From NCBI RefSeq assembly GCF_900100495.1, contig NZ_FNCT01000001.1, positions 558,001 to 622,000 of the forward strand: DNA of 64,000 nucleotides. Reading direction: 5' to 3'. Made by a program: the position numbers and the translations under genes. Of this stretch, positions 41,931 through 51,179 are shown in pieces. Origin of the DNA: Pseudomonas benzenivorans (GTDB taxonomy: Bacteria > Pseudomonadota > Gammaproteobacteria > Pseudomonadales > Pseudomonadaceae). The notes beneath the pieces were generated by a model, which was not told where the DNA came from, made no database searches, and saw only the letters and a program-made list of their open reading frames with translations. Positions within the stretch are counted from its first letter, which is position 1, and each line of letters opens with the position of its first letter.

Positions 41931-42908
41931 ATGGCCAGCGAGTTTCCCCTGCTGTTCGCCCTGAACGGCAGCCAGGCGTACGCCGAACGCGTGGCGCAGC
42001 GGCTCGGATGTCGCCTGGCCGCCCATGAAGAGCGCGCCTTCGAGGACGGCGAGCACAAGAGCCGGCCGCTGCAGCCGGTCAACGGCCGCCAGGCAGTGGT
42101 GTTCCATGCGCTGTATGGCGACGCCGGGCAGACGGTCAACGACAAGCTCTGCCGCCTGCTGTTCTTCTGCGGCGCGCTGAAGGATGCCGGTGCCCGCCGC
42201 GTGCAGGTGGTGGCGCCGTACCTCTGCTACGCGCGCAAGGAGCGCCGCACCCAGCCGCAGGACCCGATCATCAGCCGCTACGTCGCCGCGCTGTTCGAGG
42301 TCAGCGGCGTGGACCGCCTGCTGGCCCTGGAGGTGCACAACCTGGCGGCCTTCGACAATGCCTTTCGCATCCCCACCCAGCACCTGCCCAGCGCCGAGCT
42401 GTTCGCCGCACACTTCGCCGCTCTGGCCGGCACCGCCGAACTGGTCGCGGTGTCCCCCGATGCCGGCGGCGCCAAGCGTGCCGAGCAGTTCCGCCAGGCC
42501 CTGGAACGCCGCAGCGGGCGCCCGGTGGGCAGCGCCTACATGGAGAAGTACCGGGCCAACGATGTGGTCAGCGGCGCGCTGCTGGTCGGCGAGGTGCGTG
42601 GCAAGACCGCGGTGATCGTCGACGACCTGATCAGCACCGGCGGCACCCTGCTGCGCGCCGGCCAGGCCTGCCGGGCCGCCGGCGCCACGCGGATCTTCGC
42701 CGCGGCCGCGCATGGCCTGTTCACCGGCGGCAGCGAACTGCTCGACAGCCCGTTGTTCGAGCGCATCGTCATCTGCGACAGCGTGCCGCCGTTCCGCCTC
42801 GATCCGGCGCTGGCGGCGCGCCGCCTCGACATCCTCGACACCAGTGCGGTGGTGGCGGCGCTGCTGGCCGAGGAATACCACCTCACCCTGGAGGAGGATC
42901 GGCCATGA
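41931..42908 (+). CDS. prs: Ribose-phosphate pyrophosphokinase (PRPP synthetase)
   Basis: 325 residues. The flexible-loop region is YLCYARKERRTQPQDPI, the PRPP loop is VIVDDLISTGGTLLRA (about 222-237), and the D-A-GG motif is SPDAGGAKRAEQF. It makes PRPP from ribose 5-phosphate and ATP. The sequence is clearly divergent from the usual housekeeping Prs, so this is an extra copy serving the salvage genes on either side. The ATG at 41931 is preceded by AAGGAGG with good spacing. Confidence 0.9.
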   Translation: MASEFPLLFALNGSQAYAERVAQRLGCRLAAHEERAFEDGEHKSRPLQPVNGRQAVVFHALYGDAGQTVNDKLCRLLFFCGALKDAGARRVQVVAPYLCYARKERRTQPQDPIISRYVAALFEVSGVDRLLALEVHNLAAFDNAFRIPTQHLPSAELFAAHFAALAGTAELVAVSPDAGGAKRAEQFRQALERRSGRPVGSAYMEKYRANDVVSGALLVGEVRGKTAVIVDDLISTGGTLLRAGQACRAAGATRIFAAAAHGLFTGGSELLDSPLFERIVICDSVPPFRLDPALAARRLDILDTSAVVAALLAEEYHLTLEEDRP

Positions 42909-43540
42909 ACGCACCCCTGAATCCCGGCGAGCACGACCTGCTGCTGGTCGTCGACGTGCAGAACGACTTCTGTAGCCGCGGCGCCCTGGCCCTGCCCGGG
43001 GGCGAGCAGGTGGTGGCGCCGATCAACCGCCTGGCCCGCCAGTTCCGCCACGTCGTGCTGACCCAGGACTGGCACCCGCGCGACCATCAGAGCTTCGCCA
43101 GCAACCATCCGGGCCGCCGTCCGTACGATACCGTGCAGTTGGCCTACGGCGCGCAGACCCTGTGGCCCGAGCATTGCGTGCAGGGCAGCTACGGCGCCGC
43201 CTTGCATGCGGATCTGGATATCCCCCACGCCGAGCTGATCCTGCGCAAGGGCTACCGCGCCGCGATCGACTCCTACTCGGCCTTCTACGAGAACGACCGC
43301 TGCACCCCCACCGGCCTCGCCGGCTACCTGCGCGAACGCGGCATGCACCGGCTGTTCCTCGCCGGGCTGGCCACCGACTACTGCGTGCTCTACTCGGCCC
43401 TGGATGCGCGCCGCGAGGGCTTCGAGGTGGTGGTGCTGCTGGATGCCTGTCGCGGGCTGAACGTCGACAGCTCCCTGGCGGCGGCACTGACGGCCATGCA
43501 CAAGGCCGGGGTGGATATACGCGACAGTACGGCGGGCTGA
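42905..43540 (+). CDS. pncA: Nicotinamidase
   Basis: 211 residues with the cysteine-hydrolase triad: Asp (VVDVQNDF), Lys (ILRKGYRAA) and Cys (ATDYCVLYS). The metal site is DWHPRDHQSFASNH. It converts nicotinamide to nicotinate for the Preiss-Handler route. The ATG overlaps the prs stop in ATGA. The next gene of the pathway, pncB, converges from the other strand 170 bases away. Confidence 0.93.
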   Translation: MNAPLNPGEHDLLLVVDVQNDFCSRGALALPGGEQVVAPINRLARQFRHVVLTQDWHPRDHQSFASNHPGRRPYDTVQLAYGAQTLWPEHCVQGSYGAALHADLDIPHAELILRKGYRAAIDSYSAFYENDRCTPTGLAGYLRERGMHRLFLAGLATDYCVLYSALDARREGFEVVVLLDACRGLNVDSSLAAALTAMHKAGVDIRDSTAG

Positions 43541-43562
43541 TTGTTTGAGTAGCGTGTTTCCG

Positions 43563-43645
43563 TGGGAGCAGCCGGGCGGCGCTCCGCTTTAGCCGCGATG
43601 CTTTCAGCGTCTTCAAGGTCAATCGCGGCTAAAGCCGCTCCCACA
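43563..43645. repeat. REP doublet of Pseudomonas type
   Basis: Two inverted copies of the GCTTTAGCCGCGAT-type unit, TGGGAGC...GCTTTAGCCGCGAT and ATCGCGGCTAAAGCCGCTCCCA, face each other. This is the common Pseudomonas REP design in intergenic DNA, here between convergent pncA and pncB. Confidence 0.85.
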
Positions 43646-43709
43646 CAAGCCTGGCGTTGAGCCGACATTTCATGGTTGACGCGACACTAGGGCCTTGCCT
43701 CTACCTTCG

Positions 43710-45077
43710 TCAGTTCGGCGGCCCGCCGCTCAGGCGATCCGCCGCGTCGGCCAGCGCGCGCAGGGCGGGGGCGACCGTCACCGGGTAGTCCGCACCGCGC
43801 TCCAGGCCGAGCAGCGCCGGCGGCAGGCTCTGCAGTTGCTGAGCGGCATAGGCGCGCAGTTGCTGCAGCGACGGCGACGCGTGCAGGCGCCGGCCCTGGC
43901 GCATCACCGGCTGGATCAGCGCGCAGCCTTCGGCCGCGTCGTCCTCGAGGGTCAGGGTATCGCCCGCGCAACGTCCGTCGGCGTCGTAGCGCCGGTAGAC
44001 CTGCTTGCGCCCGGGCCAGGTGGCCTTGCCTTCCGAGCGCTTGCGCCGCGGGCTGCCAGCGTATTCCTGGAGCTTGTAGGCGCAGTCCAGGGCTGGGGCA
44101 TCGGCCGAGGTGTCGAGGTGGGTGCCGACGCCGAAGCCGTCGATCGGCGCGCGCCCCTCGACCAACCGGCGAATCAGGTACTCGTCGACATTGCCGCTGG
44201 CGAAGATGGTGACGGCGCCCAGGCCGCCCTGGTCGAGAATGCCGCGCACCCTGCGCGCATGCTCGCCGAGGTCTCCGCTGTCGAGGCGCACGCCCTGGAT
44301 GCGGATACCGGCCTCGGCCAGGCGCGGCGCCAGGCCCACCACCTTGTGCGCCGCCGCCTCGGTGTCGTAGGTGTCGATCAGCAGCACCACGGACTGCGGC
44401 AGGCTATGGGCGAAATGCTCGAAGGCGGCGACCTCGTCGAGATGCGCCTGGATGAACGAGTGCGCCATGGTGCCGGCCAGCGGGATGCCGAACTGCGCGC
44501 CGGCGAGCACCGTGGCGGTGCCGGCGAAACCGGCCAGGTAGCTGGCCCGTGCGGCGTAGACCCCGGCCTCGGCGCCATGCGCGCGGCGCAGGCCGAAATC
44601 CACCAGGCGCTTGCCCGCCGCCACCTGGACGATGCGCGCGGCCTTGCTGGCGATCAGGGTCTGGAAATGCAACAGGTTGATCAGCCGCGACTCGACCAGC
44701 TGCGCCTGCGGCAGCGGCGCGGTGATGCGCAGGATCGGCTCGCTGGCGAAGAACGGCGTGCCTTCGGCCATCGCGTGTACCTCGCCGGTAAAGCGCAACT
44801 TGGCCAGGTAGTCGAGGAAGGCCGGCTTGAACGTGCCCTGCCCGCTCAACCAGTCCAGTTCAGCCGCGCTGAACTGCAGCTGCTCCAGGTAATCCAGCGC
44901 CTGTTCGAGTCCCGCGGCCAGGTAGAAATTGCGGCATTCCGGCAGCTTGCGGGCGAAGAATTCGAACACCGCGGTGTCCTGCATGTCGCGCTCGAAATAG
45001 CCCTGCAGCATGGTCAGTTGGTAGAGATCGGTGAGCAGCACACCGGGGCTGACGAGGCGTGGCGGTTCGAACGGCAT
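43710..45077 (-). CDS. pncB: Nicotinate phosphoribosyltransferase
   Basis: 455 residues with the family opening LLTDLYQLTMLQGYF, the phosphohistidine region GTMAHSFIQAH (near residue 205) and the PRPP-side segment GVRLDSGDLGEHARRV. It joins nicotinate to PRPP to give nicotinate mononucleotide. With nadE, prs and pncA it completes recycling of nicotinamide to NAD, except for the adenylyltransferase NadD, which is not here. It is transcribed towards pncA; a MITE-like repeat lies in its upstream gap. Confidence 0.93.
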   Translation of the reverse strand: MPFEPPRLVSPGVLLTDLYQLTMLQGYFERDMQDTAVFEFFARKLPECRNFYLAAGLEQALDYLEQLQFSAAELDWLSGQGTFKPAFLDYLAKLRFTGEVHAMAEGTPFFASEPILRITAPLPQAQLVESRLINLLHFQTLIASKAARIVQVAAGKRLVDFGLRRAHGAEAGVYAARASYLAGFAGTATVLAGAQFGIPLAGTMAHSFIQAHLDEVAAFEHFAHSLPQSVVLLIDTYDTEAAAHKVVGLAPRLAEAGIRIQGVRLDSGDLGEHARRVRGILDQGGLGAVTIFASGNVDEYLIRRLVEGRAPIDGFGVGTHLDTSADAPALDCAYKLQEYAGSPRRKRSEGKATWPGRKQVYRRYDADGRCAGDTLTLEDDAAEGCALIQPVMRQGRRLHASPSLQQLRAYAAQQLQSLPPALLGLERGADYPVTVAPALRALADAADRLSGGPPN

Positions 45078-45140
45078 CAGACCATCTCCCTCACGGAGGA
45101 CGCTGCACCAGCGCCCGCACCGATACTCGCGTCATAAGCT

Positions 45141-45276
45141 GGCCGTTGAAAAATGTAGGCGAGGCAGCCGAGACAAGGCAAAAACAGGCGAGGAAGCGGA
45201 GTTTACGAGCTGTAAATGAGCATTCCGAGCCTGTTTTTAACGCCGTATCGGCAACGCAGGTAGTTTTTCATCGGCC
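45141..45276. repeat. MITE-like palindromic element, copy A
   Basis: Ends GGCCGTTGAAAAA and TTTTTCATCGGCC form an inverted repeat with one mismatch. The inside holds an AACAGGC / GCCTGTT pair and a core with GTTTACGAGCTGTAAATGAG. It shares its ends and its core with the 214-base element at 60842-61055. Confidence 0.75.
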
Positions 45277-45315
45277 TGTTAATTGCACTTTGCCACCCTG
45301 AGGCGTAACGACCGA

Positions 45316-45329
45316 CTGATGCAGATCAA
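45316..45329. promoter_or_regulatory. Anr/FNR box upstream of the CapA-like gene
   Basis: CTGAT-GCAG-ATCAA matches nine of ten consensus bases. A start near 45364 lies 23 bases before the ATG at 45387. Confidence 0.7.
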
Positions 45330-45386
45330 GAATCTCTCAGTAGCGACGGCTCAAGCTGACCACAGGTTTCGATGGCGGAGGTCAGC

Positions 45387-46511
45387 ATGCACAAGGACAC
45401 GCCCGAGCTGCGGCTGTTTCTCGGTGGCGACTTGATGTGCGCCCGCGGGATCGACCAGATCCTGCCGCACCCTGGCGATCCGCGCCTCTATGAAGCTTAT
45501 GTCAAGGATGCCGGCGACTATGTGCGGCTGGCCGAACGGCGCAACGGGGCGATCGCCCATCCGGTGGATTTCGCCTATGTCTGGGGCGCGGTGCTGGAGG
45601 CGCTCAGGCAGCGCCGGCCGGACGTGCGCCTGGTCAACCTGGAAACCGCGGTGACCCGCCAGGGCTTGCCGCACCCCAAGGGCATCAACTACCGGATGAA
45701 CCCGGCCAATCTGCCGGTACTCGAGGTGGCCGGCATCGATTGCTGCGCGCTGGCCAACAACCATGTGCTGGACTGGGGCGAAGTCGGCCTGGCCGACACC
45801 CTGGCCCAGCTCGATGCCCATGGCCTGCGCCATGCCGGCGCGGGCCTCAAGCGCAGCAGTGCCGAGGCGCCGGCGATCCTCCCGTTGCCGGACGGCGGAC
45901 GGCTGCTGGTATTCGCCTTCGCCACCGGCGACTGCGGCGTGCCGCCGGACTGGGTGGCCGGCGAGCAGCGGCCGGGAGTCGCCCGTCTCGACGACCTCTC
46001 GCCACACAGCCTGCAGCACGTCGCCCGGCTGATCGGCGCGGCGAAGGAGCCCGGCGACCGGGTGCTGGTCTCGCTGCACTGGGGCGGCAACTGGGGTTTC
46101 AGCGTTTCAGCGGAACAGGAACGCTTCGCCCATGGGCTGATCGACGAAGCCGGCGTGGATCTGCTGCATGGCCACTCCTCGCACCATGTCAAAGGCATCG
46201 AGGTCTACCGCCAGCGCCTGATCCTCTATGGCTGCGGCGACCTGCTGAATGACTACGAGGGCATCGAGGGCCATGCGAGCTACCGCGGCGATCTCGGCCT
46301 GCTGTATTTCGCCGATCTGGCCCGCGACGGCCGCCTGCTCGCCCTGGAGCTGCTGCCGACCCAGCAACGGCGCCTGAGCATCCACCGGGCCAAGGGCGCG
46401 GACCGCCAGTGGCTGCAGGACTGCCTGGTGCGTGAATGCGCGCAATTCGGCTGCACAGTGCGGCCCACCAGCGAGAACAGCTTCGCCCTGGTGTGGCCGG
46501 CTCCGCATTGA
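45387..46511 (+). CDS. CapA-family metallophosphatase-like protein
   Basis: 374 residues with the calcineurin-like motifs of CapA/PgsA: FLGGDLMCARGI, VNLETAVT, ALANNHVLDWGE, SLHWGGNWGF and LLHGHSSHHVKGIE. CapA proteins act in poly-gamma-glutamate capsule work, but many members outside capsule operons have unknown roles. No capB or capC lies nearby and there is no signal peptide, so a capsule role is unlikely here. The ATG at 45387 follows GGAGG by five bases; an ATG at 45372 lacks such a site. Confidence 0.82.
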   Translation: MHKDTPELRLFLGGDLMCARGIDQILPHPGDPRLYEAYVKDAGDYVRLAERRNGAIAHPVDFAYVWGAVLEALRQRRPDVRLVNLETAVTRQGLPHPKGINYRMNPANLPVLEVAGIDCCALANNHVLDWGEVGLADTLAQLDAHGLRHAGAGLKRSSAEAPAILPLPDGGRLLVFAFATGDCGVPPDWVAGEQRPGVARLDDLSPHSLQHVARLIGAAKEPGDRVLVSLHWGGNWGFSVSAEQERFAHGLIDEAGVDLLHGHSSHHVKGIEVYRQRLILYGCGDLLNDYEGIEGHASYRGDLGLLYFADLARDGRLLALELLPTQQRRLSIHRAKGADRQWLQDCLVRECAQFGCTVRPTSENSFALVWPAPH

Positions 46512-46605
46512 ACCATTGCGGGCCGCGCAGGCTGGGTTTCGCGTAGTCCGGCAGAGTGGTCGTGTCGGGCTTCGTTCCTCGGCACCAACCTGCAGTCGCA
46601 GTGGC

Positions 46606-48222
46606 TTAGGTCGGAAACGGCGGTTCCGCGGGGCTTTCCTTCTCCGGAATCTCGGTCATGGTCGCTTCGGTCAGCAGCAGCACGCTGGCCACCGAAACGG
46701 CGTTTTCCAGGGCCACCCGCACCACCTTGGTCGGGTCGACGATGCCGGCCTCGTACATGTCCACGTAGCGGTTCGCCGCGGCGTCGAAGCCGACGTTGCC
46801 CTGCTCGGCGAGCATCCGCGCGACCACCACGCCGGCATCCACCGCCGAGTTCTCGGCGATGATCCGCGCCGGCGCCTCCAGGGCGCGGCGCAGGATCTGC
46901 AGGCCGGTGCGTTCGTCGCCCTCGCACTTGGCCTCCTCGGCGGCGAGCGCCGGTACGCAGCGCAGCAGTGCCAGACCGCCGCCCGGCACTATGCCTTCGG
47001 CGATGGCCGCCTTGGTCGAGGAGATGGCATCGTCGAGGGCATCCTTCTTGGTTTTCATTTCCGCTTCGGTCGGCGCGCCGACCCGGATCACCGCCACGCC
47101 GCCGGCGAGTTTGGCCAGGCGCTCCTGGAGTTTCTCGCGGTCGTAGTCGCTGCTGGCCTTCTCGATCTGTTTGCGGATCTGCTGCATCCGCGCCTCGATC
47201 GCCGGGCGTTCGCCGGCGCCGCCGATCAGCGTGGTGCTCTCCTTGTCCACCACCAGGCGGCGGGCGCGGCCGAGCTGGCCCAGCTCGACCTGTTCCAGGC
47301 GCAGCCCCAGTTCGCTGGAAATCACCTGGCCAGCGCTCAGCACGGCGATGTCCTGGAGCATCTCCTTGCGCCGGTCGCCGAAGCCCGGCGCCTTGACCGC
47401 CACCGCCCGCAGCACCCCGCGGATCTGGTTGACGATCAGCGTGGCCAACGCCTCGCCCTCGATGTCGTCGGCGATGAACGCCAGCGGCCGGCCGCTCTTG
47501 GCGATCTGTTCGAGCAACGGGATGAGGTCCTTGAGCAGGCCGATCTTCTGGTCGCTGAGCAGCAGGTAGGCATCTTCCAGCTCCACCTGCATCTTCTCGG
47601 TGTCGGTGACGAAGTACGGCGAGACGTAACCACGGTCGAAACGCATACCCTCGACCACCTCCACCACGGTTTCGGTGGTCTTCGACTCCTCGACGCTGAT
47701 CACCCCTTCGCTGCCGACTTTCTCCAGGGCATCGGCGACCAGCTCGCCGATCGCCTCGTCGTTGTGCGCCGAGATGGTCGCCACCTGGGCCTTCTCCTTG
47801 CGCGTGCGCACCGGCCGGGACTGCGCACGCAGCGAGTCGACCGCCAGGCGCAAGCCGCGGTCCAGGCCGCGCTTGAGGTCGATGGCACTGGCGCCGGCGA
47901 CCACGTTGCGCACGCCGTCGGCGAAGATCGCCTGGGCCAGTACGGTCGAGGTACTGGTGCCGTCACCCACCGCCTCGCCGGTACGTTCGGCGGCCTGGCG
48001 CAGCATCTGCGCACCGAGGTTCTCCTCGGGGTCCTCCAGGTTCACCTGCTTGGCGATGGTCACGCCATCGTTGCAGACCTGCGGAGCCCCCCATTTTTTC
48101 TGAATCAGCACCGACTTGGACTTGGGCCCGAGGGTCACCCGGATCGCGTCCGCCAGCTGGGTCGCACCGCGCAGTACTTTCTCGCGGGCGCTGCTGCGAA
48201 AGAGGATTTTGCTATGAGCCAT
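46606..48222 (-). CDS. GroEL-type chaperonin paralogue
   Basis: 538 residues with the GroEL landmarks [40 protein letters not shown] and [12 protein letters not shown]. The C-terminus ends PAEPPFPT and lacks the GGM repeats of housekeeping GroEL. No groES gene is next to it. The equatorial nucleotide site is intact, so ATPase and ring formation are likely. It is preceded by a Cfa-like gene 87 bases upstream and probably shares its Anr-controlled transcript. The start at 48222 has CTATGAGCC immediately upstream and no clear ribosome site, but the homology begins there. Confidence 0.93.
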   Translation of the reverse strand: MAHSKILFRSSAREKVLRGATQLADAIRVTLGPKSKSVLIQKKWGAPQVCNDGVTIAKQVNLEDPEENLGAQMLRQAAERTGEAVGDGTSTSTVLAQAIFADGVRNVVAGASAIDLKRGLDRGLRLAVDSLRAQSRPVRTRKEKAQVATISAHNDEAIGELVADALEKVGSEGVISVEESKTTETVVEVVEGMRFDRGYVSPYFVTDTEKMQVELEDAYLLLSDQKIGLLKDLIPLLEQIAKSGRPLAFIADDIEGEALATLIVNQIRGVLRAVAVKAPGFGDRRKEMLQDIAVLSAGQVISSELGLRLEQVELGQLGRARRLVVDKESTTLIGGAGERPAIEARMQQIRKQIEKASSDYDREKLQERLAKLAGGVAVIRVGAPTEAEMKTKKDALDDAISSTKAAIAEGIVPGGGLALLRCVPALAAEEAKCEGDERTGLQILRRALEAPARIIAENSAVDAGVVVARMLAEQGNVGFDAAANRYVDMYEAGIVDPTKVVRVALENAVSVASVLLLTEATMTEIPEKESPAEPPFPT

Positions 48223-48308
48223 GAGTATGCCCTCCAGGTTTGCCAGGAACTTCGCCCCGCACCCCACGGGGCACTTCGATCCGCATCAACCGGCCGGCGG
48301 CTCGACCG

Positions 48309-49481
48309 TCAGCGCAGCGACTGGTACCCGGCCGGTGCGCCGCCCCTGGCCAGCACGATCTGCCAGAGCTGATTCCTGCGGGCGCGGAAGGAGCCGGCGC
48401 AGGTCAGCAGGTAATACCGCCACATGCGGTAGAAACGCTGGTCGTAATGCGCCGACAGCTCGCCCCAGTGCCGCTCGAAGTTGGCATGCCAGGCCATCAG
48501 CGTGTGGTCGTAGTCGGCGCCGAAGTTGTGCCAGTCCTCCATGACCCAGTCGGGCTCGATGGCCTTGCCGATCTGCGCGATCGACGGCAACTGGCCATTG
48601 GGAAAGATGTAGCGGTCGAGCCAGGCATCGCCGTACAGCCCGCTCTGATTGCTGCCGATGGTATGCAGCAGGAACAGCCCGGAGTCGCGCAGGCAACGCT
48701 GCACCACGCGCATATAGGTGCGGTAGTTCTTCCAGCCGACATGCTCGAACATCCCCAGCGACACGACATGGTCGAAGGAGCCCTGCAGTTCGCGGTAGTC
48801 CTGCAGGAGGATCTCCACCGGCAGGCCCTGGCAGCGCCGCCGGGCCAACTCGGCCTGCTCGCGGGAAATGGTGATGCCGACCACCTGCGCGCCGTACTGC
48901 CGCGCGGCGAACTCGGCGAAGCTGCCCCAGCCACAGCCGATGTCGAGCAGCCGCTGGCCGGCCTGCAGGCCCAGCTTGCGGCAGACCAGGTCGAGCTTGT
49001 GCGCCTGGGCCTGCTCGAGATCGGCGGCGTTACGCCAGTAGCCGCAGGTGTAGGTCATGCGCGAATCGAGCATGCATTCATAGAGCCGGTTGCCAAGATC
49101 GTAGTGGCGCTCGCCGACGATCGAGGCCCGCGCCTTCGACTGCAGGTTGGCCAGCAGCCCGCGCAGCGCCAGTCCGGCATCGTGCCAGGCGAAGCCGACC
49201 CGGCTCGGCAAGTCGACCCGCAGCGCGCGGAAGGCGAACTGGTCGAGGCGCTCGCAGTCCCACCAGCCGTCCATGTAGGCCTCGCCGAGGCCCAGAGTGC
49301 CCTGGGCCAGGATGCGCTCGTAGAGATGCTCGTTCAGCACCTGCATGTCCCATGGCTGGCCGCCGTTCAGGGCGATGCCGGCCTGCTGCAACAACCACTC
49401 GACCTTGTCCCTGGCCTGGCGACTCTCGGCGGGAGGCGGCGCCAGATCATCCTGGTGAAGCGGAAGCTTGCTCTGAACCAT
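48309..49481 (-). CDS. Cyclopropane-fatty-acid synthase-like methyltransferase
   Basis: 390 residues. The SAM-binding motif is LLDIGCGWGSFAEFAA (near residue 170), followed by VVGITISREQAELAR, SLGMFEHVGWKNY and the family's HNFGADYDHTLMAWHANFE. It resembles bacterial Cfa, which adds a methylene bridge to membrane unsaturated fatty acids in stress. The ATG at 49481 (MVQSKLPLHQDD) follows GAGGT; the frame is open back to 49601, through the Anr box, which is not coding. It is probably the first gene of a cfa-groEL transcript. Confidence 0.9.
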   Translation of the reverse strand: MVQSKLPLHQDDLAPPPAESRQARDKVEWLLQQAGIALNGGQPWDMQVLNEHLYERILAQGTLGLGEAYMDGWWDCERLDQFAFRALRVDLPSRVGFAWHDAGLALRGLLANLQSKARASIVGERHYDLGNRLYECMLDSRMTYTCGYWRNAADLEQAQAHKLDLVCRKLGLQAGQRLLDIGCGWGSFAEFAARQYGAQVVGITISREQAELARRRCQGLPVEILLQDYRELQGSFDHVVSLGMFEHVGWKNYRTYMRVVQRCLRDSGLFLLHTIGSNQSGLYGDAWLDRYIFPNGQLPSIAQIGKAIEPDWVMEDWHNFGADYDHTLMAWHANFERHWGELSAHYDQRFYRMWRYYLLTCAGSFRARRNQLWQIVLARGGAPAGYQSLR

Positions 49482-49587
49482 GGCTACACCTCGAGTTTCG
49501 CAGGCCACTGCGCCGCGCCTCCCTGCACCCTGATGGGCCAGACCGCCGGACCGCCTCGCCGGCAAGCCAGCCTGGCCGCCGCGCGGC

Positions 49588-49601
49588 TTGATTCTGATCA
49601 A
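49588..49601. promoter_or_regulatory. Anr/FNR box for the cfa-groEL genes
   Basis: TTGAT-TCTG-ATCAA is a perfect match, centred 113 bases before the ATG at 49481 and 192 bases before the divergent anr-like gene. Confidence 0.8.
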
Positions 49602-49786
49602 GCACGCGCCGGGCGAATCCGACTAAATAACGGCGCCGCCAGTTTTTTTGTCGCAAAAAACGCCACGGCCCATCCGACCTTTCCGACCAACAGCAGTCAA
49701 TATTCCGACCTTTTGCTATTCTCAACCACTTACACGGCTAATGTTATTGATGTAGCTCATGTTTTATGCGCAGTAGGATATAGCTA

Positions 49787-50575
49787 ATGACTACCAGTAG
49801 TGAGCATCGTGTTTCAGCCAGTGGCCCGCTCAAGCCCCAGATGAATTGCCACGACTGTACGCTCAACCGGCTCTGCCTCCCCGCCAGCCTGCAGGACGGG
49901 GAAATCACCCAACTGGAACACATCATCAAGCGCAGTCGGCCGCTGCATAAATATGAACACCTGTTTCGTGCCGGCGAGCCCGTGCAGCAGATCTATGCGT
50001 TACGCACCGGCGCGCTGAAAACCTACCTGCTGGACCAGGAAGGCACCGAGCAGATCACCGGCTTCGTCCTGCCTGGCGAACTGGTCGGCATGGATGCGTT
50101 TGGCCGCAGCTGTTTCCCCAGCTATGCCGTGGCCCTGGAAACCTCACTGGTGTGCACCATTCCGCTGGCTGAACTGGAGGAACTGGCCGGTGCCATCCCC
50201 AATCTCCGCAAGCAGCTGCTGCACACCCTGAGTCGGGAACTGCACGGCGAGCAGGAGCACCTCAGCCACAGCAAGGAGAGCGCCGAACAGCGCCTGGCGG
50301 TTTTCCTGCTCAACCTCTCGGCGCGCTACAGCAAGCGCGGCCTGTCGGCGTTGAACTTCATCCTGCCGATGAGTCGCGGCGAGATCGGCAATTACCTGGG
50401 CCTGACCACCGAGACCGTCAGCCGCCTGTTCACCCGCTACCGCCAGCTGGGCCTGATCGAGAGCATCGGCCGCGAGATCCACCTCACCGATACCCATGCC
50501 CTGTGCCAGCTCGGCAAAGCCCAGCCAGCCCCACCGCCTGCGGTCTTCGTGCACGGCGCGCTGCACTACAGTTAG
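49787..50575 (+). CDS. Anr/FNR-type oxygen-sensing regulator (paralogue)
   Basis: 262 residues. The N-terminal cysteines CHDCTLNRLC plus a central Cys (SLVCTIPL) are the four ligands of the FNR [4Fe-4S] cluster. The cNMP-like beta roll follows. The DNA-recognition helix reads GNYLGLTTETVSRLFTRY, with the E-xxSR contacts that read TTGAT-N4-ATCAA. It should bind the boxes found throughout this window. Its tail from about residue 240 is longer than usual for FNR. Pseudomonas has a separate housekeeping Anr, so this is an island copy. Confidence 0.93.
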   Translation: MTTSSEHRVSASGPLKPQMNCHDCTLNRLCLPASLQDGEITQLEHIIKRSRPLHKYEHLFRAGEPVQQIYALRTGALKTYLLDQEGTEQITGFVLPGELVGMDAFGRSCFPSYAVALETSLVCTIPLAELEELAGAIPNLRKQLLHTLSRELHGEQEHLSHSKESAEQRLAVFLLNLSARYSKRGLSALNFILPMSRGEIGNYLGLTTETVSRLFTRYRQLGLIESIGREIHLTDTHALCQLGKAQPAPPPAVFVHGALHYS

Positions 50576-50606
50576 GTAAAGCCTGTCAGCTGTAGGGGAA
50601 CGCCGC

Positions 50607-51173
50607 ATGCCGCCACCAACTGCCGGCCGCCGTTTTTGCCTGTACGACACACGCGAACTCGACGCCATCCTGCAGGCGATGGCCAGCCATGCCGCGGCCC
50701 TGCTGCCACCGCAGCGAAGTGCCCTGGTCGGCATACTGCGCCGCGGCGAACCGCTGGCGCGCATGCTGCAGCACCACCTGGCGCGCCTGACCGGGCAGGC
50801 CGAACTGCCGCTGTATGGGCTCAAGGTCCGACGCTACGCCGACGACCTCAGCCTGCTGCATGCACAGACGGAACTGACCGAGAATCCCCAGCTGGCCCGA
50901 CTCGACCTGGCCGGCACCACCCTGCTGGTAGTCGACGACGTGCTCTACGAGGGGCACTCGCTGCTGCGCACCTGCGCCTATCTGGCCCAGCTCGGTGCTC
51001 GCACGGTGCGCACCGCGGTGCTGGTCGACCGCTGCATCTGCAAACAGCCGGTACGCGCCGATATCGTCGGCGTACGCCTGCAAGTCGCCCCCGGCGACAT
51101 CATCGAATGCAACGTGCCGCCCTATGAGGACGCGTTTCGCATCGACCTGCGGCGCCAGGGCGCGGCGCGCTGA
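50607..51173 (+). CDS. PyrR-like phosphoribosyltransferase
   Basis: 188 residues with the PRPP loop LLVVDDVLYEGHSLLRT (about 108-124) and a LVGILRRGEPLA opening. PyrR proteins either control pyrimidine genes or act as uracil phosphoribosyltransferases; the family resemblance is to PyrR but no pyr gene is nearby. It follows the Anr-type regulator by 32 bases on the same strand and is probably co-transcribed with it. Confidence 0.82.
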   Translation: MPPPTAGRRFCLYDTRELDAILQAMASHAAALLPPQRSALVGILRRGEPLARMLQHHLARLTGQAELPLYGLKVRRYADDLSLLHAQTELTENPQLARLDLAGTTLLVVDDVLYEGHSLLRTCAYLAQLGARTVRTAVLVDRCICKQPVRADIVGVRLQVAPGDIIECNVPPYEDAFRIDLRRQGAAR

Positions 51174-51179
51174 GCCGGC

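Noticed and set aside
49748..49761. TTGATGTAGCTCAT as an Anr box in the promoter of the anr-like gene
   Set aside because: The right half CTCAT matches ATCAA poorly; it could be a weak autoregulatory site but does not meet the standard used for the others.
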